DNA of 55,329 bases from JAVEWJ01 sp034004605 (GTDB lineage Bacteria > Patescibacteriota > Gracilibacteria > UBA1369 > LOWO2-01-FULL-3). Within the stretch, counting starts at the first letter, position 1; every line of letters begins with the position of its first letter. The position numbers and the translations under genes were made by a program. The notes beneath the pieces were generated by a model that worked only from the letters and a program-made list of their open reading frames with translations, was not told where the DNA came from and did not search any database. Location of the stretch: the NCBI GenBank assembly GCA_034004605.1, contig JAVEWJ010000004.1:1-55329 (forward strand). The letters run 5' to 3'. This document shows, piece after piece, positions 42,540 through 53,600 of the stretch.

Positions 42540-42851
42540 ATGATGGACAAATATCTCACCACTGAACAAGTCGCAAATATCCTACAGGTACACCCGTTTA
42601 CCATTCTGAAGTTCATAAAAAACGGAAAAATAAGAGGCGTAAAGCTTGGAAGAGTCTATAGAATCAATGAAAACGATGTGAAAGAGTTCTTGGAAAATAT
42701 GACAGTCGGATCAAGAAAAAAAGAAAAAAGCATCAAAATCGAGGAAGCCAATATTGAGGAAAAAATTACTCCCGTGTTGGAAAAGAAAGATGACAAAGAG
42801 ATTTTCCTGGTCGAAGAGGTTTCTGAAAACAAAGAAGTGTATATAATATAA
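42540..42851 (+). CDS. excisionase-type helix-turn-helix DNA-binding protein
   Basis: 103 residues. Residues 1-55 are a MerR-like/excisionase HTH_17 domain: YLTTEQVANILQVHPFTILKFIKNGKIRGVKLGRVYRINENDVKEFL. The rest is a Lys/Glu-rich, probably disordered tail. Such single-domain proteins act as transcription regulators, excisionases or DNA-bending factors; no integrase is nearby, so a regulator is more likely. Two ATG codons in a row (42540 and 42543) make the exact start ambiguous. It is followed by a small zinc-ribbon gene and a terminator. Confidence 0.88.
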   Translation: MMDKYLTTEQVANILQVHPFTILKFIKNGKIRGVKLGRVYRINENDVKEFLENMTVGSRKKEKSIKIEEANIEEKITPVLEKKDDKEIFLVEEVSENKEVYII

Positions 42852-42866
42852 AAATTAAATATAAAA

Positions 42867-43037
42867 ATGATTATCCACTGCCTCTCCTGCGGGAAAACAA
42901 TTTCTACAAATATGCACAAATGCCCATATTGTTGCTCTGAGATTTCCGAGGACACGCTTCAAATGAACGGAGTGGATACAAGAGATAAGCTAAAGGATAA
43001 GATGGTTAATTTGGTCTTTGGATACGTAAAATCATAA
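42867..43037 (+). CDS. 56-residue zinc-ribbon protein
   Basis: ATG 42867 to TAA 43037. The start MIIHCLSCGKTISTNMHKCP continues YCCSEISEDT, giving two CxxC knuckles (CLSC and CPYC) 12 residues apart, a typical zinc ribbon, followed by a short helix (RDKLKDKMVNLVFGYVK). It begins 15 nt after the HTH gene stop and is cotranscribed with it. Probably a small nucleic-acid- or protein-binding adaptor. Confidence 0.7.
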   Translation: MIIHCLSCGKTISTNMHKCPYCCSEISEDTLQMNGVDTRDKLKDKMVNLVFGYVKS

Positions 43038-43106
43038 AATCAAAAATCTTCAATATAGCCCTTACTTGTATAGCCCTACAGGTAAAAATGAAAAATCTTC
43101 CGAACT

Positions 43107-43134
43107 AGCCTCATACGAAAGTATGGGCTTTTTC
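43107..43134 (+). terminator. intrinsic terminator after the zinc-ribbon gene
   Basis: AGCC + CATAC, a GAAA tetraloop, GTATG + GGCT (43107-43129, one bulged T), followed by TTTT. Good stem; ends the HTH/zinc-ribbon operon and directly precedes the hairpin array. Confidence 0.8.
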
Positions 43135-43136
43135 GC

Positions 43137-43403
43137 AATTTGATTTGCGAAGCAAATCAAATTCTGTCGACGCCCGCGCGTCGACATTGGCCCTCCGGGC
43201 CAACAAAGACTCAAGGAACGAACAAACAAAGAATTTCGAAATAGCCATGCATGGTCATTCCCAAATGAATTTCGTCTGCCACTCAATTTTGCTTTGCGAA
43301 ATTGAGACTGTCTGCGTTAGCAGACATGGCCCCGAAGGGGCCATAAGGCCACAAGGCAAAACCACAACCCAATTAGTTTGCAAAACCCTGCATGGTCATT
43401 CCC
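43137..43403. repeat. two tandem copies of a three-hairpin element
   Basis: Unit A: AATTTGATTTGC-GAA-GCAAATCAAATT (43137-43163, 12 bp); TGTCGACGC-CCGC-GCGTCGACA (43165-43186, 9 bp); TTGGCCC-TCC-GGGCCAA (43187-43203, 7 bp); spacer; TGCATGGTCATTCCC (43248-43262). Unit B: CTCAATTTTGC-TTT-GCGAAATTGAG (43282-43306, 11 bp, one G-T); TGTCTGC-GTTA-GCAGACA (43309-43326, 7 bp); TGGCCCC-GAA-GGGGCCA (43327-43343, 7 bp); spacer; TGCATGGTCATTCCC (43389-43403). Order and loops match while stem sequences differ, yet pairing is kept. No T-runs follow, so they are not ordinary terminators. The region lies between convergent genes. Nature unknown. Confidence 0.88.
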
Positions 43404-43405
43404 CC

Positions 43406-44578
43406 CTACTTATTCGTACACTGCCTCAAATTCATCATCACCACTCCATCATAAATAATATCCAAAGCATCCATAGAATTCGCCAAAGTTTTATTCAAAT
43501 CCTCAAGCTCGTTTATAAATTGCTCAGCACTCTTATCCGTATTTTCGCGGTAGAGAAATTCGAAAGAAGAAGCCATTTCGGCTTTTTCAAGACTCATAAA
43601 ATATTTCATCTCCTCATCGCCAAGCATCGTAATAAGAGATCTTGTATCCGTTCTATTATATCCCGGAAAAGATCCGTATTCGGCTAAATATTTGATGAAG
43701 TCCTCCGTAGCCAAAGCCGGATCTTGGTCGTTGATATTAAGATTTATCAAATTTTTGGCATAATCCAAAAGTCCGGGATCGGTGATTGCCTCATAAATTT
43801 TTTCCGCTCTACCCCCAAGTCTCTTTTCCGCATCCTGATAGGCGGGAAGGAGCCCTCCAAAATTCTCTATAAACTCATTGAATTTTTCAACCACTGCACC
43901 GAAGCTATCATTTTCACAGTTCACATATTCCTTTTTTCTCTCTTTATATTGAGCACGAAGTCCCTTGTAAAAAGCCTCAAACTCATCTTCAGATAAAACT
44001 TCTCCCACATATCGTTCTTTCATTGTGTCATAAAGTTCCGTGTCATCGGTGTAAAGGCTCTCCTCACTTTGCAGGTTTATGGTATCAAGTAGTCCGAAAG
44101 GAAGTGAAAGCGAAATCGCACCATCCACGACGTGTCTTACATAATAAATCTCGGCATTTACCAAAGTATATGCGCGTCTAAGAAGCGGGATTCTGTCGTT
44201 CCTGCAATTAAGGAAAGCATCACGAATGTTATCTCTGATTTTATCCCTTTGAAGAATAAGCCCCATTACATCCGAAGACTGGCATTGATTTCTGGAAAAA
44301 ATATCACGGAACGGCTCCAGCACACCTTCCACAAATCCGTCACTGTAAATAAGTGTTTGCATAAATAGAATAAAATCGATGTTTCCTTTATAAATACACC
44401 TTCCAAGCGACAAATTATCATCAATATATTGATCCAAAATAGTAGCTGCCGTGTCGGCTTGTTCTTCAGGACTCATAATACTGTCCAGTGAAAATTCAGC
44501 CAAAGAAGCCCTAAACGGCAAAAGACCCACAAATATCATGGCGATTATAAGAGCTGATTGTATTTTTATTTTTATCAT
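43406..44578 (-). CDS. secreted helical protein, last gene of surface operon
   Basis: 390 residues with a Sec signal peptide (MIKIKIQSALIIAMIFVGLLPFRASLA-EF). The mature part is helical with scattered cysteines (LGRCIYKG, SRNQCQSS, FLNCRNDR, EYVNCEND) that could form disulfides, and ends MMNLRQCTNK. The segment YTLVNAEIYYVRHVVDG resembles helices in the other small proteins of this operon. No family recognised. Its ATG overlaps the TGA of the preceding gene, so translation is coupled. It ends 3 bp from the hairpin array. Confidence 0.78.
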   Translation of the reverse strand: MIKIKIQSALIIAMIFVGLLPFRASLAEFSLDSIMSPEEQADTAATILDQYIDDNLSLGRCIYKGNIDFILFMQTLIYSDGFVEGVLEPFRDIFSRNQCQSSDVMGLILQRDKIRDNIRDAFLNCRNDRIPLLRRAYTLVNAEIYYVRHVVDGAISLSLPFGLLDTINLQSEESLYTDDTELYDTMKERYVGEVLSEDEFEAFYKGLRAQYKERKKEYVNCENDSFGAVVEKFNEFIENFGGLLPAYQDAEKRLGGRAEKIYEAITDPGLLDYAKNLINLNINDQDPALATEDFIKYLAEYGSFPGYNRTDTRSLITMLGDEEMKYFMSLEKAEMASSFEFLYRENTDKSAEQFINELEDLNKTLANSMDALDIIYDGVVMMNLRQCTNK

Positions 44579-46365
44579 ATACTTGGTTTGTCTTTTATTT
44601 TACTGAGAGCATCGGTGTCCATATCTTTGATTATTTGTTCGATACTTTTAAACATATTCGCAAATTGCCTTATTTGTAAGAAAAACTCTTTCGCATACAT
44701 GTTTTTATCGGCGAGATCTTTGGAGAAGTCCATTGCGGTGGTCTTTTCAAGAGCATCTGCAAGGTTTCCGTCCATGGTCTTTTTTGCCTCAAGCATGACT
44801 TCCGTAAGCTGTCTGTCTTCCGGAGCGTTTTCAAGGATAAAATCGCTTTCGAAATCTCCCGGAATTTTTCCGGCATCACTTAAAAACGGATGATACTCGC
44901 TCACAAAATCGTTCCATTCTTCAAATATATTTTTCTCTGAAATCATATCCATATTCATCGGAGTTGATATAGGTGCCGGTACAGCTATGATATTTAGACT
45001 TGGTACAAGACTAAATCCATCTTTGCATTTCGCCGATTCCATATAATTTCCGGTCACTTTATTTGGAATAAGACTGTGTGAAAGCACCTCATTTAATGTT
45101 TCATTTATTCTGTCCACCTCGCACTTGATACAACTTTGGCTTGGCATATATGTAGAATAGGTCTTGTAAATGAGCTCTGTCGAAAAACACACGGCAATTT
45201 TAAGTGAAAGGTTGTCTCCTCCAAGAATTGCGCCGGCTCCAGCCGATAATGTGCCATTTAAAAGTGAATCACCGATATATGATAAACTTTCAAAACCGTT
45301 TTGGCCTGCAAGATAAGAATATCCGTCTCCGCTTTTTGAAGAGGAAGGAATAATATCCGGACAAAAACTTCCGCCCCAGCCCGACCTTTTCGCAGGATTG
45401 ATGTCTCCATCATCGGAAAGAAGACTATATTCAGAGTTAGAAGCGTTATCGGTTTTGAGTCCTGTTGTTCCGTTTGAATCGGACATATCCTCATCATTTT
45501 CTTTGTCCGCATTTTCATTCGCCGATTCGTTTTCTTCAAACTCAAAGAGCGCATCAGCTACTTCGTTGGCGCCTTCACCAGTTTCACAAATATCGCTTTC
45601 GAGTATCAAAGGTTCTGAAATTTCTTGAACCGGAGAATTCTCTCCACTTGCCACAGCATCGGATAAGTCCAAGGTATCGCTTCCAGTATTTCCCGAAAGG
45701 CCCGAAGCGGTGGATTCTCCTGCATTTGAAGATTGACCGCTTACTCCTCCGAATTCGTTTATCTCTCTTTCTGAAAGAATATCTTTATTTGGCGAAGACA
45801 CGCCCGACCCGAAATTATATCCCGTTGAAAGACTACTCTCCGAAGTAAATAATATCTTTTGCATTTGCCTAAAGTCATCTATCAAATCAAAACCCGAATC
45901 GCTTAGGTCCCCGTTTGAAAAAATCTCATTCGGCAAAGCGATTGCATTAAGCTCTTCACGGAGAGAATATAAATCCAGCGTGTCATTGAAATATTCATTT
46001 ATCGCAGCGTACTCATCGTAAAGCTGGGCAAACGAAATATCTCTGTACTCCTTACTCGGATTATTGATTAGCCCACTCACACTTCCGTTTATGATTTTTT
46101 CAGCTTCCGCTACGGTAAGTCCGAATTTCTGAGCACTATCCCGAAGAGCATTTACCTTAGGTTTCACCGACAAATTGCTGTAAACGAGTTTGTACAAATC
46201 CGTCGCGTCCTTTCGCGGTCCGAAAATATCCGACCATCTAATATCGCGAATCATCAGCTCATCATCAAAATCGGATGAACTTATCGCTCCCGACGCGCTT
46301 TGCGTAAGAAGTATAAGGACTAGTCCCGCAGTCATTCCTGTGATGATTTGTAGTATTTTTTTCAT
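44575..46365 (-). CDS. secreted protein with Ser/Glu-rich linker
   Basis: 596 residues from ATG 46365 (an upstream start at 46392 would spoil the signal). Signal peptide MKKILQIITGMTAGLVLILL with cleavage after the following QSASG or so. A helical N-terminal part (LYSNLSVKPKVNALRDSAQKF) leads to a long low-complexity Ser/Gly/Glu/Asn linker (about residues 210-310), then SGWGGSFCPDIIPSSS, QSCIKCEVDRINETL and a helical C-terminus. Such linkers fit an exposed surface protein. No family recognised. Overlaps the next gene by ATGA and starts 1 nt after the previous stop. Confidence 0.78.
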   Translation of the reverse strand: MKKILQIITGMTAGLVLILLTQSASGAISSSDFDDELMIRDIRWSDIFGPRKDATDLYKLVYSNLSVKPKVNALRDSAQKFGLTVAEAEKIINGSVSGLINNPSKEYRDISFAQLYDEYAAINEYFNDTLDLYSLREELNAIALPNEIFSNGDLSDSGFDLIDDFRQMQKILFTSESSLSTGYNFGSGVSSPNKDILSEREINEFGGVSGQSSNAGESTASGLSGNTGSDTLDLSDAVASGENSPVQEISEPLILESDICETGEGANEVADALFEFEENESANENADKENDEDMSDSNGTTGLKTDNASNSEYSLLSDDGDINPAKRSGWGGSFCPDIIPSSSKSGDGYSYLAGQNGFESLSYIGDSLLNGTLSAGAGAILGGDNLSLKIAVCFSTELIYKTYSTYMPSQSCIKCEVDRINETLNEVLSHSLIPNKVTGNYMESAKCKDGFSLVPSLNIIAVPAPISTPMNMDMISEKNIFEEWNDFVSEYHPFLSDAGKIPGDFESDFILENAPEDRQLTEVMLEAKKTMDGNLADALEKTTAMDFSKDLADKNMYAKEFFLQIRQFANMFKSIEQIIKDMDTDALSKIKDKPSI

Positions 46366-46366
46366 A

Positions 46367-47035
46367 TTATTTACAATATGCCGATGTGGCATCGATAAAT
46401 TTTGATGGCAACATATCCACGATTTTTCGTAGAGAAGAAAGCGCCTTTCGATATTTTGTAAGGCTTTTAATAATTTCCTGGTTTTTTATGTGAACCGGAT
46501 AGGCTATTCGGTATTCGTTGTACGCCGAAAGAGTAGACATAAATACTTTTCTGGCATTTTCGATTTCATTTGTGATTTCGAGATTCCTTGAGTTTATCGC
46601 AAAGTATACGGAATTAAGATCAAGTTCGTCCTCCTCCTGTTCACGCGCCGGTACTTTACTCTTCATTTGCGCAAGCGTATTTAAATAAGTCATATAAATA
46701 TCAAGACCTTCCATCGATACACAGTAAGTGCTCACATTTTCATCTCCACATTTCTCCTTATAATTGTCCATATTCGCTCCCTCGGGAACATTGAAATTCT
46801 TATCTTCATAGAAATTTTCTTTTTCCAAAATTTCCGAAAGTTTAAAAAGTTTCTCGTTGAAAAGATCGTTCATGGCTTCATGATAAGACGATTTCACAAG
46901 TGCATAAGGGAAGTCCGGACTTTCATAAGTCTTGTCTACAGAGTCCTGCGCAAATACGCGGTAGGGGATGTATACGGCGCTAAAGCCGATTATAATTAGC
47001 AGAAATCCTATGATGTGGTTTTTTATGTTTTTCAT
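46367..47035 (-). CDS. small secreted helical protein
   Basis: 222 residues from ATG 47035. The N-terminus MKNIKNHIIGFLLIIIGFSAVY continues to YRVFAQ-DS, a signal peptide with a good cleavage site. Mature part helical (NDLFNEKLFKLSEILEKENFY; EITNEIENARKVFMSTLSAYN) with a Cys pair (EKCGDENVSTYC) and C-terminal SAYCK. It resembles the other small genes of the operon in length and helix pattern, hinting at tandem duplication. The ATG overlaps the TGA of the preceding gene. Confidence 0.78.
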   Translation of the reverse strand: MKNIKNHIIGFLLIIIGFSAVYIPYRVFAQDSVDKTYESPDFPYALVKSSYHEAMNDLFNEKLFKLSEILEKENFYEDKNFNVPEGANMDNYKEKCGDENVSTYCVSMEGLDIYMTYLNTLAQMKSKVPAREQEEDELDLNSVYFAINSRNLEITNEIENARKVFMSTLSAYNEYRIAYPVHIKNQEIIKSLTKYRKALSSLRKIVDMLPSKFIDATSAYCK

Positions 47036-47655
47036 TTTGTAATACAATCGCTTAAGAATCCGGGCAGTTTATCTTTAAATGTTAAGAAATAGCTGTACAT
47101 TTTTGTGAACGAAAATAACAGTTCGCGCATTTCTTCGTTTATCGGAATAAGGCTTTCTTGCACCATTGTGGCTTTTTTTACATAAACATTCGTCCTCACA
47201 TATTCAAGAAGCTTGGCCCTCGCCACTTCGATATATGCGCTTGAAAGCCCGTCGCAAACTCTGTATTTCTCGTATTCTTCAATAAGCTTATATGTTTTTG
47301 TTTCGTCTTTATCCTTGGGCGTAAGTCCCGAAAGATGGGTTTTAATATTCCTTTTATATTCAACATATCTCATAAGAGCGATGTCATTAAGCGTACTTGT
47401 CGCAGCCTTATTTGAATAGTGCGTGTCCAAAAATTGCAAAAACTCAATCGTTTCCATTTGGAAAAGAGGATCCATTACCGAAAGGCAATCCGAAAGAGCA
47501 ATCTCTGGTACTTTGCCCGAAATATCCTCTATGAGCGGAGAAATTTTTTCTTTCAGTTCATCATACTTATTCGGCTCTTCTCCAAAAGACACACTCGAAA
47601 GAGTGAAGAATATCGTGAGAACCAAAGCCAATATTTTAAGTGTATTAGTTTTCAT
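47032..47655 (-). CDS. small secreted helical protein next to giant surface protein
   Basis: 207 residues. Signal peptide MKTNTLKILALVLTIFFTLS, cleaved after about SVSFG. The mature part is helical (YIEVARAKLLEYVRTNVYVKKA; EMRELLFSFTKMYSYFLTF) with three cysteines, the last in the C-terminal SDCITK. No family recognised. It begins 11 bp inside the end of the giant surface-protein gene and overlaps the next gene by ATGA, so expression is tied to both. Confidence 0.78.
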   Translation of the reverse strand: MKTNTLKILALVLTIFFTLSSVSFGEEPNKYDELKEKISPLIEDISGKVPEIALSDCLSVMDPLFQMETIEFLQFLDTHYSNKAATSTLNDIALMRYVEYKRNIKTHLSGLTPKDKDETKTYKLIEEYEKYRVCDGLSSAYIEVARAKLLEYVRTNVYVKKATMVQESLIPINEEMRELLFSFTKMYSYFLTFKDKLPGFLSDCITK

Positions 47656-50600
47656 TGCTTTTGCTAAATATATGATTTTCGTTATTTGTTGAAATTACCG
47701 TAAAGAAATTATCTCCATCAAGTATGTCCGCGCTCTGAACCAAATTCGAGTGGCAAGGACAAGTATCGCATTCGCCCGGCACAATATATATTCCTTCGAT
47801 ACCGGGAAGTCCTTCAAATTCAGGCATCGGATAGCTTGAAGGATTGAGAGGATCGGTACCGTTTTCCACTTCATCACCATCTTTATACCCATCGAAGTCG
47901 CTATCGGCATTGTAAGGATCGGTGCCATATTTACACTCCTGCGCATTTGTAAGACCGTCTTTATCCGCGTCCGCATCATTATCGCTAAATCCGTATTTTT
48001 CTTTGCAATAATCGAGCACACCATCACCGTCATTATCGCTTTCAAAACAATTATAAGTATTAAGCACACGATTTGCCATGAGCATTAAATCCGCGCGAGT
48101 CATTGATTGTTCAGGTGTTTTTGATTCCTCGGCAGTCATCACATAAGAATTCTTAAGAGTCTCACTGTCCGACAAATAGGAAGAGAAATTTTGCGCGATT
48201 CTAATGTAATTTCCCCACCAACCCGGTTGCGTTTTTTTCACATTTCCGAGATTCAAAATCTTAAGCATATCAAGTGTTTCAAGAACGATCTTTGCGCTTT
48301 CTATTCTGGAAATCGCTTGCATCGGTTTAAACGGAGAAAGTCCGGACACTTGGTCTTTTTCTCCGCCGTATCCTTCGATGATTTCTCTGAGAAATCCTTC
48401 TTTCACAAATGCGTAGTACCAAGGCAAGTCGCTTTCACTATGAGGAATATCACTGAAAACCGAAGGCGCAAGATAAGCCTCAGGACGGGGAGTGATACAA
48501 AGCATTTTTAAAACGGTTCTCACAAATTCCGCTCTTCCCACGATTTCTTGCGGATTAAAGACAAGTTCGCCATTTATCTCACGACCCAAAATAATATCTT
48601 TGTCATAGAGATAGTCGAGAATATTTTGAAGCTCGGAAGGCACATCTTTATATATTCGATTGCTTAAGGCAAAAGCCTCTTCGTCGATATCGTAAGGCGT
48701 TTTAAACGGTACGTCTTTCCGTCCAACAATCTTTGAAGCACCCTCTCTAACAATAATAGAAATTTCGCTTATCACGGTATCCGCCTTCACCACTTCGATT
48801 CGAAGATCCTCGGTATTTATTTCATTTTCTTTCATTCGAAGAGAAAGACCATCTTCAAGAAGATAAATATTCGCTCCGCTGTCTACGATAAGAGCGTCTT
48901 TGTCGGTATCTGTATTTATAAGCCTTGCCGAACCGAAGTACATCGGATCGTTACTCGGGAATTTCTCATATTCATAATTATCATCGGAAATCAAATCAAC
49001 GGCATGAACTCCGGGCGAATTCAAGTAATATAGCGTCACATCGATATTTGAATCGGCCACTGGATAAATTTCGGCGTATACTTTTCCAAGCGAGTCTTTT
49101 ATTTCGATTTTAGTGCCTCTCTCGGAATTAGCCGGACTTACTATAATAAAATATCCACTCATAAGTTCACTTACAGCACCTGTTTTCGGATTTATCACAG
49201 CCACGGTTTCTCCTGCGGCATTTTTCACAAGAATCAAGTTTTCAAGATTAAAGTCCGAAATCGAATATGTGCCATCGGTTTCACTGAAGTATTTTCCGTT
49301 TTCATTGGCGGTCTCTGTAGTGATTTTTTCGATATTTTCATAAGCTACAAGAGTATCTTCATCGCTTCGATAGTTTAGGCGTTTTCGATACAAGCTAAAC
49401 GGAACAGCAAAATCTATGTCCATTATTTTTCCAATAACTCGTTTTGTTTCGGATACTTTTTCATCAAGACTAATTTCAGGCGATACAACATTTACCCTAA
49501 AATCAATTTCCGAACTGTTTCCGCTTTGGTCAACAACATGAAGTACGAAATTATGATTTCCGATATCTCCTGCCTTCTCGAAAGGCCCGACTTTTATTAG
49601 AGGAATTTCAAGATCTTCCGGATACATTTTTATCGGCAAACTTGTGGTTTCTTTATCGCTGTAATAAGGCATCACCTCGATGTAAACTTCGCGAATTTCA
49701 CCGTTTGGATCGAAAGAACCGCTAGCGTCTATTTCCAAAGTATCAAAAATATTCAAAGTGTAATCGGTACTTGTGATGCTTGAGAACGGAGCCTCCTTAT
49801 CGGCACATGTTTGCGGAGAAACTACATTGCTTTCTCCGTTCAAACTTATTTTTTCTCCATTTGAAATTGCGAAAATCTTTGCGAAAAAGTTTCCGTTTTC
49901 AAGAATCAAGTTCGCGTTTGTCGCATCGCCGTCAAGATTGATAATTTCATCCGCTTCACCGAAATATTTTTTTCGAAGTTCCACAATATAAGATTCGGCG
50001 TTTTCATAAGGCAAAAATCCAATTCTTGAAAGCTTGTTGTCGGTTTCAAGATTTATAAAACCAGCTACGGTATTTTTCCCCGCAAGCTCGGTTAAAGCAG
50101 AGGAATCAAGTACCTCGCCCTTTTGTTTTTCCACACTTTCGCTGTGATTTTCTTTAAGCAAAATCTCGCCCTTGCTGTGAATCAAAATATCCGAGTCGCT
50201 GTAAGCAAGGAACAAATTTTTATCAATGCCCTTTGTATAATTGAAAATATTATAAGCGCTACCGTTTTCAACGACAAATACGCCCTTTGTATTGCCCGAA
50301 CTTGCACCAGAAGAATTGCTCGAAGTCGACGAAACACTTTCCGTTTCAAGCGAAAGAATCATTTTTCCGGAAGCGATTTTTTGAGCCACACTTATGTCGC
50401 TCAAAGTCTCGGCAACAAGTTTGGAACTTTTTTCCGCGCTCGCCACAAGGCTTGTATAGTTGAAAGAATTTTCCATCAAATTCACATTATCAACAAATGC
50501 GATAAGCGAATCTTTTAGATTTTCATAATTTTTAAACTGTTCGCTGTATTCATTTTTACGAACATCATCAATCGGACGATTAAGCAGAGGATGCGAACTG

Positions 50601-53600
50601 TCCAAATACTGACTGCTTGCGGTAAGTTCATATTTCTCGGGAATCTCGGTATTTTCAATTTCATCTTTTATTTCCGAAAGCGCCAAATTTAACTTTTCGC
50701 TATTTTCTTTTAAATATTTTTTAAGATCCGCACTTACGGCGTCATCAAGACCTGTTTCCACTTTCTCAGTCGCACTGTCAACTGTACTGTCCACGGCTCC
50801 CTGAGCGCTTTTTTCGGCATCTCTCACTATGGAATTCGCCTGTTTGTTGAGTTCCTTGATACTTTCCTCAGTCACTTCTTTCACCAAATTATCCACAAGC
50901 GATTGAAGCGGAATTCCTGTAAATTTATTTAGTCCCTCAACAAACCTCTCCACGACTCCGTTGTAAATTCCCGCACTGTTATTCACCAAATTATAAATAA
51001 AATCAGTCTCAATTCCGAAATCTATTTTTGCGATAAGACGAATTTGTTCGACAAAATTGTATTCGATTGAAGGCGTATTTATACCAAGATCCATCATAAA
51101 CGGCAGAGTCGCGGTCACACTCGGTTGAGTAAGAGTCTCGATTTCTTTTTTAAGAGCGCCTTCCGGAACGGGAATAAGCCCAGTTTTAAGAAGACACAAA
51201 ATTGTGAATATCGGTTTTATACTAGTCACAAAATCAGCAACCGCATTATTAAGACTCGGAATTTTTGGAGGACGAGGTAGGTCCGGGAGATTTGGTAGAG
51301 GAAGCGGTGGCAAATCAGGAAGTTCTAAAATTCCAGTAATACCGAAGTCAGGGAAATTTTCAATCCAATCGGGAAGTTTAAGTTCAGAAATATCACCGAG
51401 TCCGAAATCTTCAAGATTGATATTAATACTCGGAGGCACAATTGGGAACACATCCGGAAGAGTAATTGTTGGTATATCTGGAAGTGAAATTTTTTCCGGT
51501 TTAAAAATCAGATTCGGCCAAACTATTTCTACTCCCGCGCGTACCTGCGACATATCGAAAATAATATCGGGCCATTTTGGAAACTGAACTATTGGAGGTT
51601 CGGGTATTACAGCAAAAAGGCCAAGTAGAAGTCCTATTTCACTAAATCTATCATTCTTACACTCATCACAACTCGCCTGATAATCCACACTTAAATCAAG
51701 AATAACTTTCCAGTCTTTTATTGTACGAATCAGATCTTCAATAGCGGACATCCAACTTTCAATTATTCGAGATTGCTTCTTCAAATATCCGCCGGTATAG
51801 CTCATTATCGCATCCAGATAACAAATTATCTGAGTAGCATATTTCGCTTCCATTGTTTTCCAGGTGAGTATTTGAGCCGGAAGATTAAGAAGAAGATCGA
51901 GTTTTTTAAGTGTTGCTTCGATTGAAGCTGTAATATCACCAAGTTTGACCGTGATAGTATCGCACATATTTTTTCGAACATCATCCATATCGCAAGCCCA
52001 ATTGTTCTTTATTTTTTCAAGTTGTTTCTTTTCATATTCAAGCCATAGATATGCTTGCCTTTGCCATTTTATTATTTCCGCCTCAGAAATCGCCGGAATT
52101 TTAAGAACGACATCTTTGCTTTGGATATCGATAAGAGGAATAGAATTTATAGCTCGAAGTAGATCATGAAGAGAACTAATATTCGAATAGTCCGTGCCCG
52201 AAGTGATCGAATCAGAGAACATGGTAGAAATATCCGGATAAATGAAATAAAGATCCGGAAGGTCGAGGAGTTTGTTGAAAATCTCTTCTGTCTGAGCATC
52301 AAGCCAATCGGTAATCACACTCGGGAATCCAGGAATTTTTACATTAACATCATAAGCGGCAGAAAATTCAAGGTCTGGATTAATATAATTTCCGCTTGTG
52401 GAAAGATCATCTGGTGCGTCTTCCATGGAGCCGTCCATTACCAAAGTGGTAAGTCCCGCCTCGGACACAATCGATTTTGCCGCACTCGAAAACGCTTCCA
52501 TCGCATCATTGAAAATATCCGGACAAAGTCCGAGCGATTCGACAGGCAGAGCATAAGCGAAACAAACACCCGTAGGTCCGGGCCCGAAACAAGCTGCAGC
52601 TCCAAGACCACCGCTTAAAGTAGGTGAGAGGTAAGGTCGAAAATAAGAAGTTGGATCATAGGATGCATTATATCCCGTAGTAATAAATGGAATAACTGAA
52701 GTAAGGGAAAATAAGGCCATCCCACCGTTTGCTGTCGCGTGATCCGGCGCAAAAAGCGCATAATTATAAGGTGTCGGAATACAACCAGCACCACCGCATC
52801 TCATATCCTGCATAAATCCGGCCACATCGGCGACCACATTAAGCACGCTATCCACAGCATTTTTTTCATTGTCGTCCGAGTCGTAATAATCATAGATACC
52901 ATCGAAATCGCTATCCGTTTGAATCGAATTGTAAAGTTCTTCCAAGTCCTCTTCGCCTCGTTCCGTTTCAAAATTTTGAGCCTCCTCCGATGAAATCGGA
53001 TCCTTCTCGATATATCCGTAGGATACCGTACCATCGGCATTAAGAGCGTCTTTGGAATATATGAATTTAAGTTTTCCATTTTTATTTATTTTCGGACGAA
53101 CGATAATATCCGGGTATGCGTCGTCTTTGAAAGGATAATCGAAAAGCGATCTTCCCACATCGAAATCCGTTTCCGGCATGCTCGAAATGGTCATTTCATA
53201 AGTGATTGTGGTATTTGAATTAGCCGGAATATTTATGCCCTTGATAATATATTCTCTTCCGCTTGTTCCCGTCTTTTCAAACGAAACACCTTCTAAATTA
53301 AGACTTAAAATATCAAGGTCCATGCCCGGATTAAAGCTGTCCGAAATCGATAAATCCGAAATAGGCGAACTTCCCGTGTTTTCGAGCGTTATCGTGTACT
53401 TGATTTTATCGTTTAGGTTAAGAGTCTCACCGTTTAAATCCTGCGCGAATTTTTTTGAATTTTTTAAAACGGAGATATCGGAAATAGGGAAGAAGGTGTC
53501 TTTTTTTCCGGCGGTCACAATATCAATTGCTTTGTTTTGATCACTACCGGAAATATTCGCAAAAAGACTTGTTCCCATATCGACTTCCGGATTTATACTG

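Noticed and set aside
43137..43403. CRISPR array, attC integron site or rho-independent terminator cluster
   Set aside because: Repeats are palindromes of differing sequence, not identical repeats with spacers; no integrase or cas gene is near, and no T-runs follow the stems.
43145..43687. 180-residue plus-strand ORF running through the hairpin element
   Set aside because: It reads through both inverted-repeat units and then antisense into the secreted-protein gene; its residues (MHGHS repeats and similar) simply translate the palindromes, and no family is recognisable.
50123..50518. 131-residue plus-strand ORF and similar ones at 51.2-52.6 kb
   Set aside because: Antisense to the continuous reading frame of the giant surface protein.
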